A stretch of DNA of 64,000 nt from Miscanthus floridulus (lineage: Eukaryota; Streptophyta; Magnoliopsida; Poales; Poaceae): positions 70,638,448-70,702,447 of the forward strand of contig NC_089581.1 of assembly GCF_019320115.1 (NCBI RefSeq), written 5' to 3'. The translations under genes and the position numbers were made by a program. Of the stretch, positions 1-12,900 are shown piece by piece; within the stretch, counting starts at the first letter, position 1; each line of letters starts with the position of its first letter. Under the pieces are notes generated by a model, which worked only from the letters and a program-made list of their open reading frames with translations, was not told the DNA's origin and did no database searches.

Positions 1-720
1 TTATACTTGTTCTTGTACTTGTCTTTCTTGGGCTTTGTGCATTGGTGTGCTAGATGACCAAGTTCTCCACAATTGTAGCAATCCATCTCCGAGATTGGCT
101 TCCTTCTAGAGCTTGTGAAGAACTTCTTCTTGCCATCGAACTTGATGCCACTCTTGTTGAGATTCTTTAACATCTTGGCGGTTCTTTTCACCATGAGAGC
201 AAGGCTTTCATCATCAATTTCATCATCACTTGAGCTCTCATACTCAAGCCTTGCTTTGCCCTTCTCTTGACTAGCTTTGAATGCTAAATCTTTTTCTTTC
301 TTCTTTGTAGAGGATGAGCCATCTTGTGGCATGATGTGCATATACATCTCATGAGCATTGATCTTTCCCAAGATTTGTGTTGGTGTAGCGGTGGAAAGAT
401 CACCTTGATGAAGCATGGTCACAATATGCCCATATTTGTCAATAGGGAGGACACTCAAAATCTTTCTTACAACATCGGATGGTTGCATTTGAGTGAGTTC
501 AAGCCCATTGACTTCCTCTACAAGAACATTCAAACATGAGTACATCTCATTAGCACATTCTTTAGGAAGCATCTCAAAAGAGTTAAGCTTTTTCATGACA
601 AGATGATAGCGTTCCTCACGCTCACTCTTTGTTCCCTCATGGAGCGCACAAACGTCCGACCATAGTGCATGGGCATCTTTGTGGTTCCTCACCCGATTGA
701 ACACATCTTTGTGGTTCCTT
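1..720 (-). pseudogene. SIRE-like Copia gag fragment, truncated
   Basis: Read on the minus strand this matches the gag region of the Copia element at about 7690-8370 of this window, including a CCHC zinc knuckle (DCYNCGELGHLAHQC) coded near 44-96. Its first cysteine is intact, unlike the copy at 8300. The reading frame is interrupted and the fragment runs off the left window edge. At about 700-720 it is joined directly to LTR sequence, so the LTR 3' part, primer-binding site and gag start are deleted. It is a dead remnant of a second insertion of the same family, in opposite orientation to the large Copia. Confidence 0.85.
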
Positions 721-721
721 A

Positions 722-1277
722 GCGTTCGGTCACTTCACCCCTCAGTGTCTGGTCACTTCCAAACGACTTCACCTTGATCAAATGAATTGATCGGACTCTG
801 TGCCAGCGTTCGATCACATCGAAGCCAACGTCCGGTCAGTATTTGACCCTCCACTCACTTCCAACTTTCGAACATACGTGAATGAAGTTTGCTCCAATGG
901 ATCTAAGGGCTTTTTAGGAGCTACCTAGTGCTAGGTTTAGCAAGTGTGCACCACACCTAACCCACTAGACTCACCTAGGTCAAGCTACCCGTCCATACCC
1001 CCCTTAATAGTATGGCCAAAGGAAAAACAAAGTCCTAAACTACTCTAAGTGTCTCTTCAACACCAAACGACACTTGGAACTAGTCCATCCTTAACATTGT
1101 CGTCCATCCTTTGAAAACCGAAATGATTTCCATCGTAGGGGCATGACCACCATGATAGCCCAATCGATCTCCATTACCATGACCTAACTTAATTGCCTCT
1201 ACAAAACACACGTTAGTCATAGTAATCATGTGTTGTCATTAATCACCGAAACCCAACTAGGGGCCTAGATGCTTTTA
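722..1277 (-). repeat. SIRE-like LTR, 5' part only
   Basis: Reverse complement of the first ~550 bp of the Copia LTR at 5805. The LTR start motif (GGGGCCTAGATGCTTT in this orientation) lies at 1260-1276, with the terminal CA changed to TA at 1276-1277. The rest of the LTR is missing and gag sequence follows directly. Confidence 0.85.
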
Positions 1278-1730
1278 GCTCCAATGCCTATTGTACAATC
1301 ATGTGGTCAGTAAGTATATTGCAGATTTTCCCAAGCTCCCATGCATGCACCCATGCCAAATGAATCACCAGCAAGTGAGCCCTTTTCCATTGCTACTTAT
1401 CAACCCATTGAATTGAACACCAAGTACAAATACAGTGCTTAGGAGCCCCTTCCTCCCCATTCTCCATGCACCCCTCATCCTCCTATGTTTGTTGTATTTG
1501 GACCTCTCTAATATACAAACTACTACATGCACCCCAAACTATATTATATACTAGATAACACCTTGCGCATTGCTGTGGGAAATTTGTAGTATTATATGAA
1601 AGGATTCATAGGGTGAGAAATAATGAAACCCTAAAAGAAAATATGCACATGTTTCTTTATAGTCTTCATATGAGATTCCAAGCACCGCGATGACCATATG
1701 TTGTTCCTTTGGCCATTCATGCAGTGTCTT
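1278..1730. other. Intergenic DNA, no gene seen
   Basis: Nothing codes convincingly here. The last five bases (GTCTT, 1726-1730) are the left target-site duplication of the Tekay-like solo LTR; the right copy is ATCTT at 47885-47889. Confidence 0.6.
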
Positions 1731-4700
1731 TGTAACACCCTAGTGTTAAGATTTGTATTTGGCACTTGCATTTCATGAGCACAAGCATCATCCAAGCATG
1801 CATGAACATGAGCATATGAAATTTCATCACATTCTTACACATTATCACATGAAATGTTGATTTTATATATATGCTTATGCTTGCAAACATATATGACCAA
1901 TGTATGAGATGGTTGTGAGGTCATGAAAACACCTTGGACACATCTAGAATGATAAATGGAACAATGTTTGTATTCATGACATAGGCCAAATTTGCTACTA
2001 AGTGTTGGTTTCATTTGAAATGCCATTTTCATGATACTAGTTTGACCAAAGTTGAACAGTAGCTTAGAGCGTTTCCATGGCTATGTGACTTAAATAAAAG
2101 TTGTAGTACTTAACAAGGGTGACAACTTTTATTTTTGGGTCAAGGTCTAATTTAGTGCATAGCATGCTCAAAAATAGCTCACAAGTATCAACAAAATGTT
2201 GTTTTGTGACTTAAGAAATTTTCTGTGTTGAAATGGTTTTTAGTTTCAAAGTACCTCAATTTAGAGCAATCTAGTTTGTAAACCAGTGAGAATTTGATGA
2301 TGGTTCCTAAAGTAAAGTTGGATATCTCACGTAGCTCTACAATTGTTATTAAGGAAGTTTTTTTAATTCGCCATGGATTAGGAGTTGTAGAATCACTAAG
2401 TCACGTTGTCAAACGGATTCAGAGGCACCTGAATCGGCGCCGTGCATGCGCGTCATGGCTGACCGGCCATAGGCCACGGCCGCCGTGTGGCAGCCGTATG
2501 CCGCTGTTGTTTTTGGCCGGTCAAGCCAGAGCGGGCACATAAGCGTCGCGCCGAGCTCGCTATGCGCTGCTGTAGCTCCGCCGCAGCTGCTTGCCGCCGA
2601 CATGGCCTCATCGACCGATTCATCTCAGCCACAACTGCTCCACCATTACCTCCACCTCCTCGATCCACCAGCATCACCTATCGACCCTAGGTATAGTGGC
2701 ATTTAGCCTCGCCATAGCCACCGTCGTCATCGGAGCGTCGCCGCGCTCGTGGCTCACCGTGGCCCGACCATTCCACCACACTGCATGCCTCCATCTTCTC
2801 TGCTCTAGCACCATGCTAGAGTCTAGATGCTTTGGCCAAATATAGGAATGATGCCACTGCTTGAATGCACCAGAACGAGTCATCGCTTTGCGCGCGGCCG
2901 CCATTGCCACCGTGGCACTCGAGCTCGCCGCCGCCAAGTTTGTTCACAGTCTCCCTCCTTTCTCTCGCGTCTTAGGTCGAGTAACCCCAGACCTAGCTAG
3001 TGGCATGATGGAGACCCACCTTTCACCGCTGTCTAGCCAGAATAGTGAGAGCACCATTGTGTTCCGTGCATCGCCGCACAGCCATGCACGCAACCAAGCT
3101 CACCGACGCCACCTCGAGCCCTCACCTGCATCGTGTCACTTCGCTAGGTCACCAGGATGGAGTAGCCATCCTTGCCTAAGTGTGCCATAGCTAGAGATGG
3201 CTGATGTACCACTGCCTCACCTCTATCGTCTGCCATGCCCACCATCGAGCTTGATCCGGCGAGCCACCAAGCCAACTAAGCCTACCAGTCGATGCGCGGG
3301 GGTGAGAAGAGTGCAATAGTGAAGACGCTACCGTCGGAGACCTCACCGTTGGCAAGTTCTCGCCGGTCAACGCCATCCCCTGTCTTGGTCTCGCTGACGG
3401 GTGGGTCCCATTGACCGCGGGCCCCAGCTGTCAGTCGGATTTTGAATTTGATTTTCTAGATTTTTTATAGATTTAAATGCATGTTTCAAAAATTCATATC
3501 TAGAGCTAGGAGTGTCCAAATGAGGTGAACCAAATTTTGTTGGTTTCATCTTGAAGTGTACTATTTGATAAAAATATGAAATATACTATTTATGGTATTT
3601 TTCTTAGAGAATTAAATTGGGCAAGATAAGTGCTTTTAAAATAGTTTATATCTTGTAAAATGCATAACTTGAGCTAGGAAGGTGATAAAATTGTGATTCC
3701 AATTTTGATGGTATTATGTTGACATGCTCTAGCTAGGAAAAATATTAAACCTATAGTAAGCATATTTAAATATCATCTTCCTATTTAATCCAAATTAATT
3801 GCTAGTTTCTAGTGAAATTAATTGGGGTAAAAATACATAACATATGATCATGCAAATTTTTTTACACAGTATTCTTATGCTTGGAGAAATGTAAGAAAAA
3901 TATTGAATCTATTGTTTGGCACTTTTCACTATGCCAAACTATTTTTGCTAAGATAAGCCTATATAACTTGTCATTTTTGTAGAGGTAGTTATACTTATCC
4001 AAATAGCATTAAATTTGTACAGTATACTACTAAGGTCACTTCTAGACTACTGTAATTTTTTTAGAATTTATTAAGCACTAGAAATATTTATCCTTTAAAT
4101 CACCTTACTATCTAAGGAAATTAATAAATGGATATAAATAATTTGCTTATGTTTAACCATGATGTTTTCTATGGTACTTGTGATGCATATGATCTGTTGA
4201 TGTTATTAGTTAGGCTTAGAAGTAATTGGTTGTATGCAACTAGTTTATTATTACTTTATAATTCAACTAGATGGCTGCATATATAGTTTCTGTTGTGGTG
4301 ATGATTTCATGATGATAATAGTCTTGTCTATAAAACTTTTTAATAATAAAGTTCTAGATAACTTACTTATTTACCTTGTGTTAAATTTTCATAGTCATAG
4401 GCCTTATGGTTTAAGAATTATGGCTGTAAGAAATCTACTGTTAGAAATGCTTGCTCTCTGGATAGATCTGAATGATTGAATTGTTTGACCTAGATAACTG
4501 CTAAATCACATTAAGAGGATTAAAATAAAGTTGTAAGCAATTTCATAAGCTTTCCAGAATATCCACAACCATATTATTTTAATGTGTATAACTCTAGTTA
4601 TGGTCAAAACAAGTAGTTGTTGTCTCGTAGTCAAGAAAATGATTTACATAAGTGTTTGCTTAAGTTACTAGAGAAGAGATATGCACCTACTCAGTAAAAT

Positions 4701-4823
4701 AAGATACAACTTATTATTACTTTAATGTAATGCTATTAAAACACTAATGAGGATGCATTCATCACATCATATCATATTATACATGTCATCATATATGCAT
4801 TCGTGATATCTTACTTCATGCTC

Positions 4824-5060
4824 ATGCATATAGGATTGTTCGAAGAGTTAACTCTGTTGGAGTTCAATGAGGAAGAAGAGGAGGATCAGCAGGAGACGCC
4901 TCAGGCAGTAGCTCTAGGAGAAGAGGAGCAAACTCTCAAGGACCTCCCTAAGTGCCCGGATCACCGGCCAACCTCTTTCCTCAAAGGCAAGCCCCAAAGC
5001 ATTCTAAATCTCCCTTGTTTTAAAAAATATCACTTGAGTCTTTTATGTTTGATGTATTAG
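4824..5060 (+). CDS. LTR-embedded conserved small ORF (solo-LTR copy)
   Basis: An open 78-residue frame inside the LTR. It has an acidic segment (EELTLLEFNEEEEEDQQE) followed by a conserved block with CPDHRPTSFLKGKPQSIL. The start is placed at the ATG of MHIG because the two other LTR copies also begin MH(L)G. Compared with the copy at 18726, the 24 codons of the C-terminal block (LPKCPDHRP...LP) differ at 12 bases, 11 of them synonymous. That indicates selection on a protein, at least in the source elements. No known domain is recognised. Expression is unknown; it could be an exon of a spliced LTR transcript. Confidence 0.4.
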   Translation: MHIGLFEELTLLEFNEEEEEDQQETPQAVALGEEEQTLKDLPKCPDHRPTSFLKGKPQSILNLPCFKKYHLSLLCLMY

Positions 5061-5171
5061 GTTATAAGAGTTGATTGGAAACTCTTAATGCATAGAACTA
5101 CCTTGTACAGTTACATATACCTTTAACCTTGTATAGGTCTAGGATCAAATATATGCTTAGTCATGCTTAGA

Positions 5172-5214
5172 CCGGTAGAAGTCGGATGATTTCCTATCAC
5201 CTACGAGATATAGG
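5172..5214 (+). other. Conserved LTR hairpin (solo-LTR copy)
   Basis: CCGGTAGAAGTC followed by GGATGA-TTTCCTA-TCACC and CGAGATATAGG. Homologous sites in the other LTRs of this window keep a 7-bp loop and a stem that covaries; in this decayed solo LTR one stem pair is lost. Confidence 0.5.
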
Positions 5215-5804
5215 TGGATATCGAAGCACTGTTGGCTATATTTGCTATCGTGGAAAAGAGCCATGGGGTAATGTAAATAGAGGTCGAGCGAAATCTATGT
5301 GTAGGTTGACTCATGTGATTCTTTCTGTGCCGACTAAGGATCGTACCATTATTGGCGCTTTTGTTGAGATTGAACACATGCCTCTCACTTAGTTGGCCGG
5401 ATAACTCGTTTTGACCGTGAAGCCGAGTAGCTCAACTCAGGCCGGGCCCTATTTTGTAAAAGTGTGTACTATGGATGGTAGTAAGGATGTGCGGGGAGCT
5501 AGATGTGAGCCCAAGGGCAGGGTAGTCCTGATCGTCCTGGTAGCTGGTTGTCCCTGATTATGCGGTGCTGGTCGAACCCGCGAAATGTGTACCTGAGTTG
5601 TACCAAAGGTAACCTAAGGTCACTATTGATCTGGTCTACCTGGGTTTGTGTTGGGAATAAATTCCTAGCTAGTTGAAATCGATTCGAATCGCCGTCTCTC
5701 CCGGACAGTGAGAAACTTGGCTAGTCCCAACATCATAGTAACTATATTATGAAATATGATGGTTATGACAAACATGGAATTACTACACTAGCTATGGTTA
5801 CTAT

Positions 5805-7391
5805 TGAAAGCATCTAGGCCCCTAGTTGGGTTTCGGTGATTAATGACAATACGATATTACTGTGACTAACATGTGTTTTGCAGATGCAATTAAGTTAGGT
5901 CATGGTAATGGCAATTGATTGGGCAATCATGGTTGTCATGTCCTTACGATGGAAATCATTTTGGTTTTCAAAGGATGGATGACAAGGTTAAGGATGGACT
6001 AGTTCTAAGTGTCATTTGGTGTTGAAGAGACACTTAGAGTAGTTTAAGACTTTGTTCTTCCTTTGGCCATACTATTAAGAGGGTATGGACTAATAGCTTG
6101 ACCTAGGTGAGTCTAGTGGGTTAGGTGTGGTGCACACTTGTCAAATCTAGCACTAGGCAGCTCTAAAGTAGCCCTTAGATCAATTGGAGCAAACTTCATT
6201 CACATATGATTGTGAGTTTGAAGTGAATGGAGGGTGAAATGTTGACTGGATGCTGGTTTTGATGTGACCGAACGCTGGCGCAGAGTCCGGTCAGTTCATT
6301 TGATCAAGGTGAAGTCATCTAGAAGCGACCGGACACTGAGTAAAATGTGACCAGACGCTGGGTGCTAGAGTCCCGTCAACTCCAGTATGGTTCCAAAGAG
6401 GGAGAATCCTGATCAGACGTGTCCGGTCAGTACTGACCGGACGCTGGTCAGGTTCTGGCTACTGACCAGACGCTGAGCAGCAAAGTGACCGGACACCAGG
6501 TGCTAGAGTCCAATCAACATCAGTAAGGATCCATAGAGAAGTTTTTGTGACCAGACACAGGTCAGAGTCCGGTCACAACTTAACGGCTCAGTGGTGAGGA
6601 GAACTGACCGGAGCGTCCGATCACCCCACAAAATGCTGACTCAGGCACATAATGGTTCGTTTTGAATGAGGGGGTATAAATACTTCCTTTATTCATTTAA
6701 GGGCATACTCTTGCTCATTTCAACAGCTGAGAAATACCCTTGAGAGTGCCAAGGAGAGCAAGAGCCTAGTGAGGTGATTGAGATTTGAGAATCCAACATT
6801 AAGGCCTCATTAGCAAAAACAGAGTAGCAAGTGTGCATCCACCCTTCTCATTATGCTTGTTGTGGTCAAGTGAGAGTTCTTGCTTGTTACTCTTGGTGAT
6901 CGCCATCACCTAGATGGCTTGGTGGTGATTGGGAGTTTGGTGATCATCCGGCGGAGCTTGTGGATGCCCCAACTCAAGTTGTGAGTGGTTGTGGGTGATT
7001 CACTTCAACAGAGTGTCGAATAATCAACCCATAGAGAGCACTTGATCCTTGTGCGGATCAAGTGGGACTACACCCTTGCGTGGGTGCTCCAATAAGGACT
7101 AGTGGGGAGTGGTGACTCTCTGATACCTCGGCAAAACATCACCGCGTTCCTCCTTCTCTCTTTACTTTAAGCATTTACTTTGAGCAATTCAATTCTTGTC
7201 TTTACATTCATAGAATTGTCATGCTATAGTAGGATTGGAACTTAGGTTGCAAAACTTTTGTGTGGTAGAACATTAGAAACACATTCTAGGCACAAGGGGT
7301 GAAGTGGGCTAAGTGTAGGGTTTAATTATTGCAAAGAATTTTAGAATTAGCCCAATTCACACCCCCCCTCTTGGGCATCTTGATCCTTTCA
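5805..7391 (+). repeat. Copia 5' LTR
   Basis: 1587 bp, starts TGAAAG and ends CTTTCA (6-bp terminal inverted repeat). It holds a TATAAATA box at 6675 and, at about 6240-6640, many copies of a TGACCGGACGCTGG-like motif in both orientations. Confidence 0.95.
6675..6682 (+). promoter_or_regulatory. TATA box of the Copia 5' LTR
   Basis: TATAAATA in a GGGGTATAAATACTTCC context, repeated in the 3' LTR at 46473. Transcription would start some 30 bp downstream; the start site is inferred, not seen. Confidence 0.6.
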
Positions 7392-7393
7392 AT

Positions 7394-7405
7394 TGGTATC
7401 AGAGC
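7394..7405 (+). other. Copia primer-binding site
   Basis: TGGTATCAGAGC lies two bases after the LTR end. It is complementary to the 3' end of initiator tRNA-Met, the usual primer for plant Copia elements. Confidence 0.9.
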
Positions 7406-7444
7406 CTCATGCTCACATATTTAGGCTTAACCGCCTAGAGAAAG

Positions 7445-9862
7445 ATGTCTCACGGGGATGGACCTCCTCCTATCTTTGAGAGAGATGATTTTCCTTGTTG
7501 GAAAATCTATATGGAGGCATATTTGGAAGCTCTAGATGTTGGAATTCTTAGAGCCACCTCTCAATGTTTCCCAAAACCTAGGGATCCCATGCACCTTCAA
7601 GGCGATGAAGTGAACTACGAAAAATGGAATGCAAAGGCAAGAAACACCATCTTTAGAGGACATTGCAAAGATGTGTTTAATCGGGTGAGGAACCATAAGG
7701 ACATCCATGCACTATGGTCGGACATTTGTGCGCTCCATGAGGGAACTAAGAGTGAGCATGAGGAATGCTATTATCTCATAATGAAAAAGCTTAATTCTTT
7801 TGAGATGCTTCCTAAAGAGAGTGCTAATGAAATGTACTCACGCTTGAATGTTCTTGAAGAGGAAGTCAATGGGCTTGGACTTGCACAAATGCAACCATCC
7901 GATGTTGTAAGAAAGATTTTGAGTGTCCTCCCCATTGACAAATATGGGCACATTGTGTTCGTCCTTCATTAAGGTGATCTTTCCACCACCACACCAACTC
8001 AAATCTTGGGAAAGATCAACGCTCATGAGATGTACATGCACATCACACCACAAGATGGCTCATCCTCTACCAACAAGAAAGACAAAGACTTAGCATTCAA
8101 GGCTAGCCAAGAGAAGGGCAAAGCAAGAATTGAGTATGAGAGCTCAAGTGATGATGAAGTTGATGATGCAAGTCTTGCTCTCATGGTGAGAAGAACCGCC
8201 AAGATGCTAAAGAAGCTCAACAAGAATGGCATCAAGTTTGATGGCAAGAAAAAGAAGTTCTTCACTAGCACTAGAAGGAAGCCAATCTCTGAGATGGATT
8301 ATTATAATTGTGGAGAACTTGGTCATCTAGCACATCAATGCACCAAGCCCAAGAAAGACAAGTACAAGAAGAAGTACAAGGGCAATAAAGATGACTCAAG
8401 TAATGAAGATGAAGATGAGAAGAAGAAAAATAAGCCATACAAAAAGAAGGATGGCAAGAAGAAGGACTTCCACAAGAAGAAGAAAAATGGCAAGGCACAC
8501 ATCGTCGGTGATTGGCTCATGGACATTGATTCATCAAGTTGCTCACCCGATGATGATAGTGACAACGAGAAGGTGGCCGCCATTGTGATTGACTCTTCAT
8601 CATCTTCACTGACACCACCGCTACCATCCTCCACACACCTATGCCTTATGGCCAAGGGTAAATGAAAGGTATCAAATGATGATGATAGTAGTGGTGATGA
8701 TCATGCTAGCAATGATGATAGTGATAGTGATGATGATGAATTTGAATTTGAATCACCTTCATATGATGATCTTGTTAAATTGCTAAATTAATACACTAGG
8801 ATCATTAGAAAGTCAAGAGCTAAGAATGAAAAGCTAGAAATTAAGAATGACTCTCTTTTAGCTAAATGTGGCAGCGGAAAGGCTAGTGTTGAGCTTAGAG
8901 AAGCAAATGATGCTATGTCATCCAAACTCAAGGAGCTCAAATCTTCTAAGAAAGAGATTAAAGATAAACATGATAAACTTGAGGGAATGCATAAAGAGCT
9001 CATCACTAGATACAACATGCTAAAAGAAGAATATACAAATCTCAAGATCAATCATGATAATCTTGTTATCTCTCATGAGTTTTTATCCAATGAGCCACAT
9101 GATGCTACTAACGATGTTGTTAAGATTGATATAGCTACATCATGTGATGATTTGATTATTGAGAGCATTGAGCAAGGTTCTAGTAGCAAAGGCAAGTAAG
9201 TGGTTAAGTCCGATGACTATGATGAGTATGTCAAGATCAAGAATGAGAATGAGAAGCTAAAGAAAGATCTTGAGAAGCTATCAACCACCAACACCATTGT
9301 GTTAGAGAACCTTGATCATGATTATGATGTAGGGCTCAAGGAAGAGAACGAGAAACTCAAAGAAGAGAACAAGAAACTAAAGATGGAGAAAAATCATGAT
9401 GAGCTAAAAGAAGAGAACAAGAAGCTCAAGTTAGAGAAAGAACATCTCAAGATTGGTTTGAGCAAGTTCACAAGAGGCAAGCATCTTCAAAGTGAGTTAC
9501 TCATGAACACCGTCATGAAGATGGATAGAAGTGGAATTGGATATTTGGCAAATCAAGAGAAGAAGGCTCAAGCTCAACGCCAACAACACAAGTCAAAGCC
9601 AAAGCCAAAGAGGTGTTTTGAGTGTGGACAAGAAGGTCACTTTGCCCATGAGTGTCAAACTCCACCACCACAACCCTTGCCCAAGCATGCTAGACCTTTT
9701 GCTTTCAATGCTCATTACATGCTTAGAAAGGATTCTAGTGGTAAAATGAAAGTCATGTTCTTAGGGCCTCCCAACAAGAATAGGCCTAAGAAAATTTGGA
9801 TTGCAAAGTCACTTGTTGAGAAAGTCAAGGGCCCTCAACAAGTTTGGGTCCCTAAAGCTTGA
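7445..9862 (+). pseudogene. Copia gag, broken by stop codons
   Basis: One frame from MSHGDGPPPIFERDDF, interrupted by stops at 7970, 8663, 8789 and 9197 and ending at 9860. The N-terminal ~170 residues are the Copia gag (UBN2-like) domain. A first CCHC knuckle follows near 8305, but its first cysteine is tyrosine (YYNCGELGHLAHQC). Then come a lysine/acid-rich stretch, a long coiled coil (repeated KEENKKLK, 9340-9460) and a second, intact knuckle CFECGQEGHFAHEC near 9615-9656. This long gag with two widely spaced knuckles is typical of SIRE-type elements. pol follows in another frame. Confidence 0.9.
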
Positions 9863-9903
9863 TCTCTTATGTGTAGGTAAACTACAAGACCGGTGGAAGT
9901 CAT

Positions 9904-12900
9904 TGGGTAATTGATAGTGGTTGCACACAACATATGATTGGTTATCCTCATATGTTCATCTCCCTAGATGAAGAAGTAGATGGCCAAGAAAGAATTACAT
10001 TTGGAGATAATTCAAAGGGCAAAGTCAAGGGATTGGGCAAAGTGGCAATATCAAATGATCATTCTATCTCAAATGTGCCATATGTTGCTTCTTTGAGCTT
10101 CAACTTGCTATCCGTTGAACAATTGTGTGATCTTGGCTTCCAATGCTTATTTACCGAGAAGGAAGTGGTTGTATCTAAGAAAGATGATGATCAAGTTATA
10201 TTCAAGGGATTTAGATACAACAACCTATATCTAGTGGATTTTACCTCCGAAGATGCTAACTTGAAGACATGCCTATTCACCAAAACATCACTTGGGTGGC
10301 TATGGCATAGAAGACTTGCTCATGTTGGGATGAGCTCACTCAAGAAGCTTATGAAGAATGAATTGGTGAGAGGGTTGAAGGATGTGAAATTTGAGAAGGA
10401 CAAACTTTGTAGTGCATGTCAAGCTGGCAAGCAAGTTGCAAACACTCATCCTACAAAAGCTTTCATGTCAACAACAAGAGTCATAGAGCTCCTTCACATG
10501 GACTTATTTGGACCAACAATATACAAGAGTTTGGGAGGAAATCTTTATTGTCTTGTGATTGTTGATGACTACTCAAGATACACATGGGTGTTCTTCCTTC
10601 ATGACAAGACCGAGCTTGCTTCATGCTTCAAGAAGTTTGCCAAGAGAGTACAAAATGAGTTTGAAGTGAAGCTCAAGAAGATTAGAAGTGACAATGGTAA
10701 AGAGTTTGACAACACAAATATTGAAGCCTATTGTGATGAATTTAGAATCAAGCATGAAGTCTCCGCAACCTACACTCCTCAACAAAATGGTGTAGTTGAG
10801 AGAAAGAACTGGACACTAATCACACTTGCAAGAACAATGATTGATGAGTACAACACACCTGAAGCACTATGGGCGGAAGCTATCAACACCGCATATTATA
10901 CATCCAACCGCCTATTACTTCAAAAGTTTCTTGGCAAGACACCTTATGAGTTGCTCAATGGGAAGAAGCCGGATGTTTCCTTCTTTAGGGTGTTTGGTTG
11001 CAAATGCTACATCTACAAGAAGCAGCAACACCTAAGGAAGTTTCAAAGACATTGTGATATTGGTTTTCTTGTTGGTTACTCATCAAAGTCCAAAGCATAT
11101 AGAGTATTTAATCATGCCACCGGCTTGGTTGAAGAAACATATGATGTGGAATTTGATGAATCTAATGGCTCCCAAGGAGCACATGAGAATCTTGATGATG
11201 TAGGTGATGAACCATTGAGGGAGGCTATGAAGAACATTCTGGTTGGAGACATCAAGCCTAAAGATGATGATGATGATGTACAAGTGATTGATCCACCTTC
11301 TTCATCAAATGTGCCACAAGATGGTGATAAAGATGGATGATTAGAAAATGAAGATACTCATGTCTCTCATCATCAAATGGTGGCACAAGCACAAGATGTT
11401 GATGCTCCACTACCTCCCCCTCAAGTGGTTGATAGAAGAAATTCACCTCTACTACAAGCTCATCCACAAGATCTTATCATAGGGAGTCTATCAAAGGGTG
11501 TAATGACTCAATCTCAAAAGCTTGCTTCTTTTATTGAACATCACTCTTTTGTCTCTTATGTTGAACCAAAGAATGTAGAAGAAGCTCTTCAAGATTTTGA
11601 TTGGATAAATGCCATGCATGAAGAGTTGAACAACTTCGCCCGCAATGAAGTTTGGACTCTTAAAGAGCGACCCTAAGGAGCAAGAGTCATTGGAACAAAG
11701 TGGGTGTTCAGCAACAAGCAAGATGATCAAGGCGTTGTTGTGAGGAACAAGGCAAGACTAGTTGCAAAGGGGTTCTCTCAAGTTGAAGGGTTGGATTTTA
11801 GAGAGACCTTTGCACCCGTTGCAAGACTTGAAGCCATTCGTATCCTCCTTGCATATGCATCGCATCATGAAATGAAACTATATCAAATGGATATTAAAAG
11901 TGCATTTTTAAATGGGTTCATAAATGAACTAGTCTATGTTGATCAACCTCCCAGGTTTAAAGACCCTAGATATCCTAATCATGTTTATAGGTTGTCCAAG
12001 GTGCTATATGGGCTTAAGCAAGCCCCAAGAGCATGGTATGAACGCCTTTGGGATTTCCTTATTGACAAGGGCTTCACCATTGGGAAGGTCGACACCACGC
12101 TATTCACCAAGAAGATTGATGGAGAGATCTTCATTTGTCAAGTATATGTTGATGATATCATCTTTGGATCATCAAATGAAGATTCTTGCAAAGAGTTTGG
12201 CGAATTGATGTCGAAGGAGTTCGAGATGTCTATGATTGGAGAGCTTACATTATTTCTTGGTTTTCAAGTCAAGCAAATGAGAGAAGGGATTTTCATCTCT
12301 CAAGAAAAATATACCAAGGATCTTCTTAAGAGGTTCAATATGGATGAATGTAAGCCAATCAAGACACCAATGCCATCTAATGGATATCTCGACCTAGATG
12401 AGAGAGGTAAAACAGTTGATCAAACTCTCTACCGCTCTATGATTGATAGCTTGTTATATTTAACCGCATCTAGGCCCGACATCATGTTTATTGTGTGTAT
12501 GTGTGCTAGATTTCAAGCTAATACTAAGGAAGCTCATTTGATTACCGTTAAAAGAATCCTTAGGTATCTTAAGCACACACCAAGCATTGGCCTTTGGTAT
12601 CCCAAAGGAGCTAGATTTGAATTAGTTGGCTATTCTAATTTGGATTATGCTGGTTGCAAAGTTGATAGGAAAAGCACATCCGGAGGTTGTCATTTGCTTG
12701 GTAGATCACTTGTGTCTTGGTCCTCCAAGAAGCAAAATAGTGTGGCTTTGTCCACCGCCGAAGCAGAATACATTGCCACGGGTGCTTGTTGTGCACAAAT
12801 ACTTTACATAAAGCAAACTTTGCTAGACTATGGTGTAGTTCTAGAAAAGGTACCACTTTTGTGTGACAATGAGAGTGCGGTAAAACTTGCTAATAATTCG

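Larger units (their letters stand above)
1731..5804 (+). repeat. Tekay-like solo LTR, left part (split by Copia)
   Basis: Starts TGTAACACCCTAGTGTT and is collinear with the 4.6 kb LTRs at 15730 and 27021. It stops at 5804 where the Copia element begins and resumes at 47194, ending ...GGTTCTGCTACA at 47884. Full length without the Copia is about 4765 bp. No internal Gypsy sequence adjoins either end and the flanks are GTCTT / ATCTT, so it is a solo LTR formed by recombination between the two LTRs of an older element. It contains the LTR small ORF (4824-5060) and the conserved hairpin (5172-5214). ACTAT at 5800-5804 is the Copia target duplication. Confidence 0.9.

Noticed and set aside
5186..5392. 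ORFs at 5186 and 19054 (GYRSTVGYICYRG...) as a second LTR protein
   Set aside because: The frame overlaps the conserved hairpin, differences between copies are not biased to silent sites, and the 30.4 kb copy is interrupted; conservation is better explained at the nucleic-acid level.
7394..7405. Possible tRNA-Met gene fragments at the primer-binding sites
   Set aside because: Only 12-18 bases match the tRNA 3' end; no cloverleaf is present. They are retroelement primer sites.
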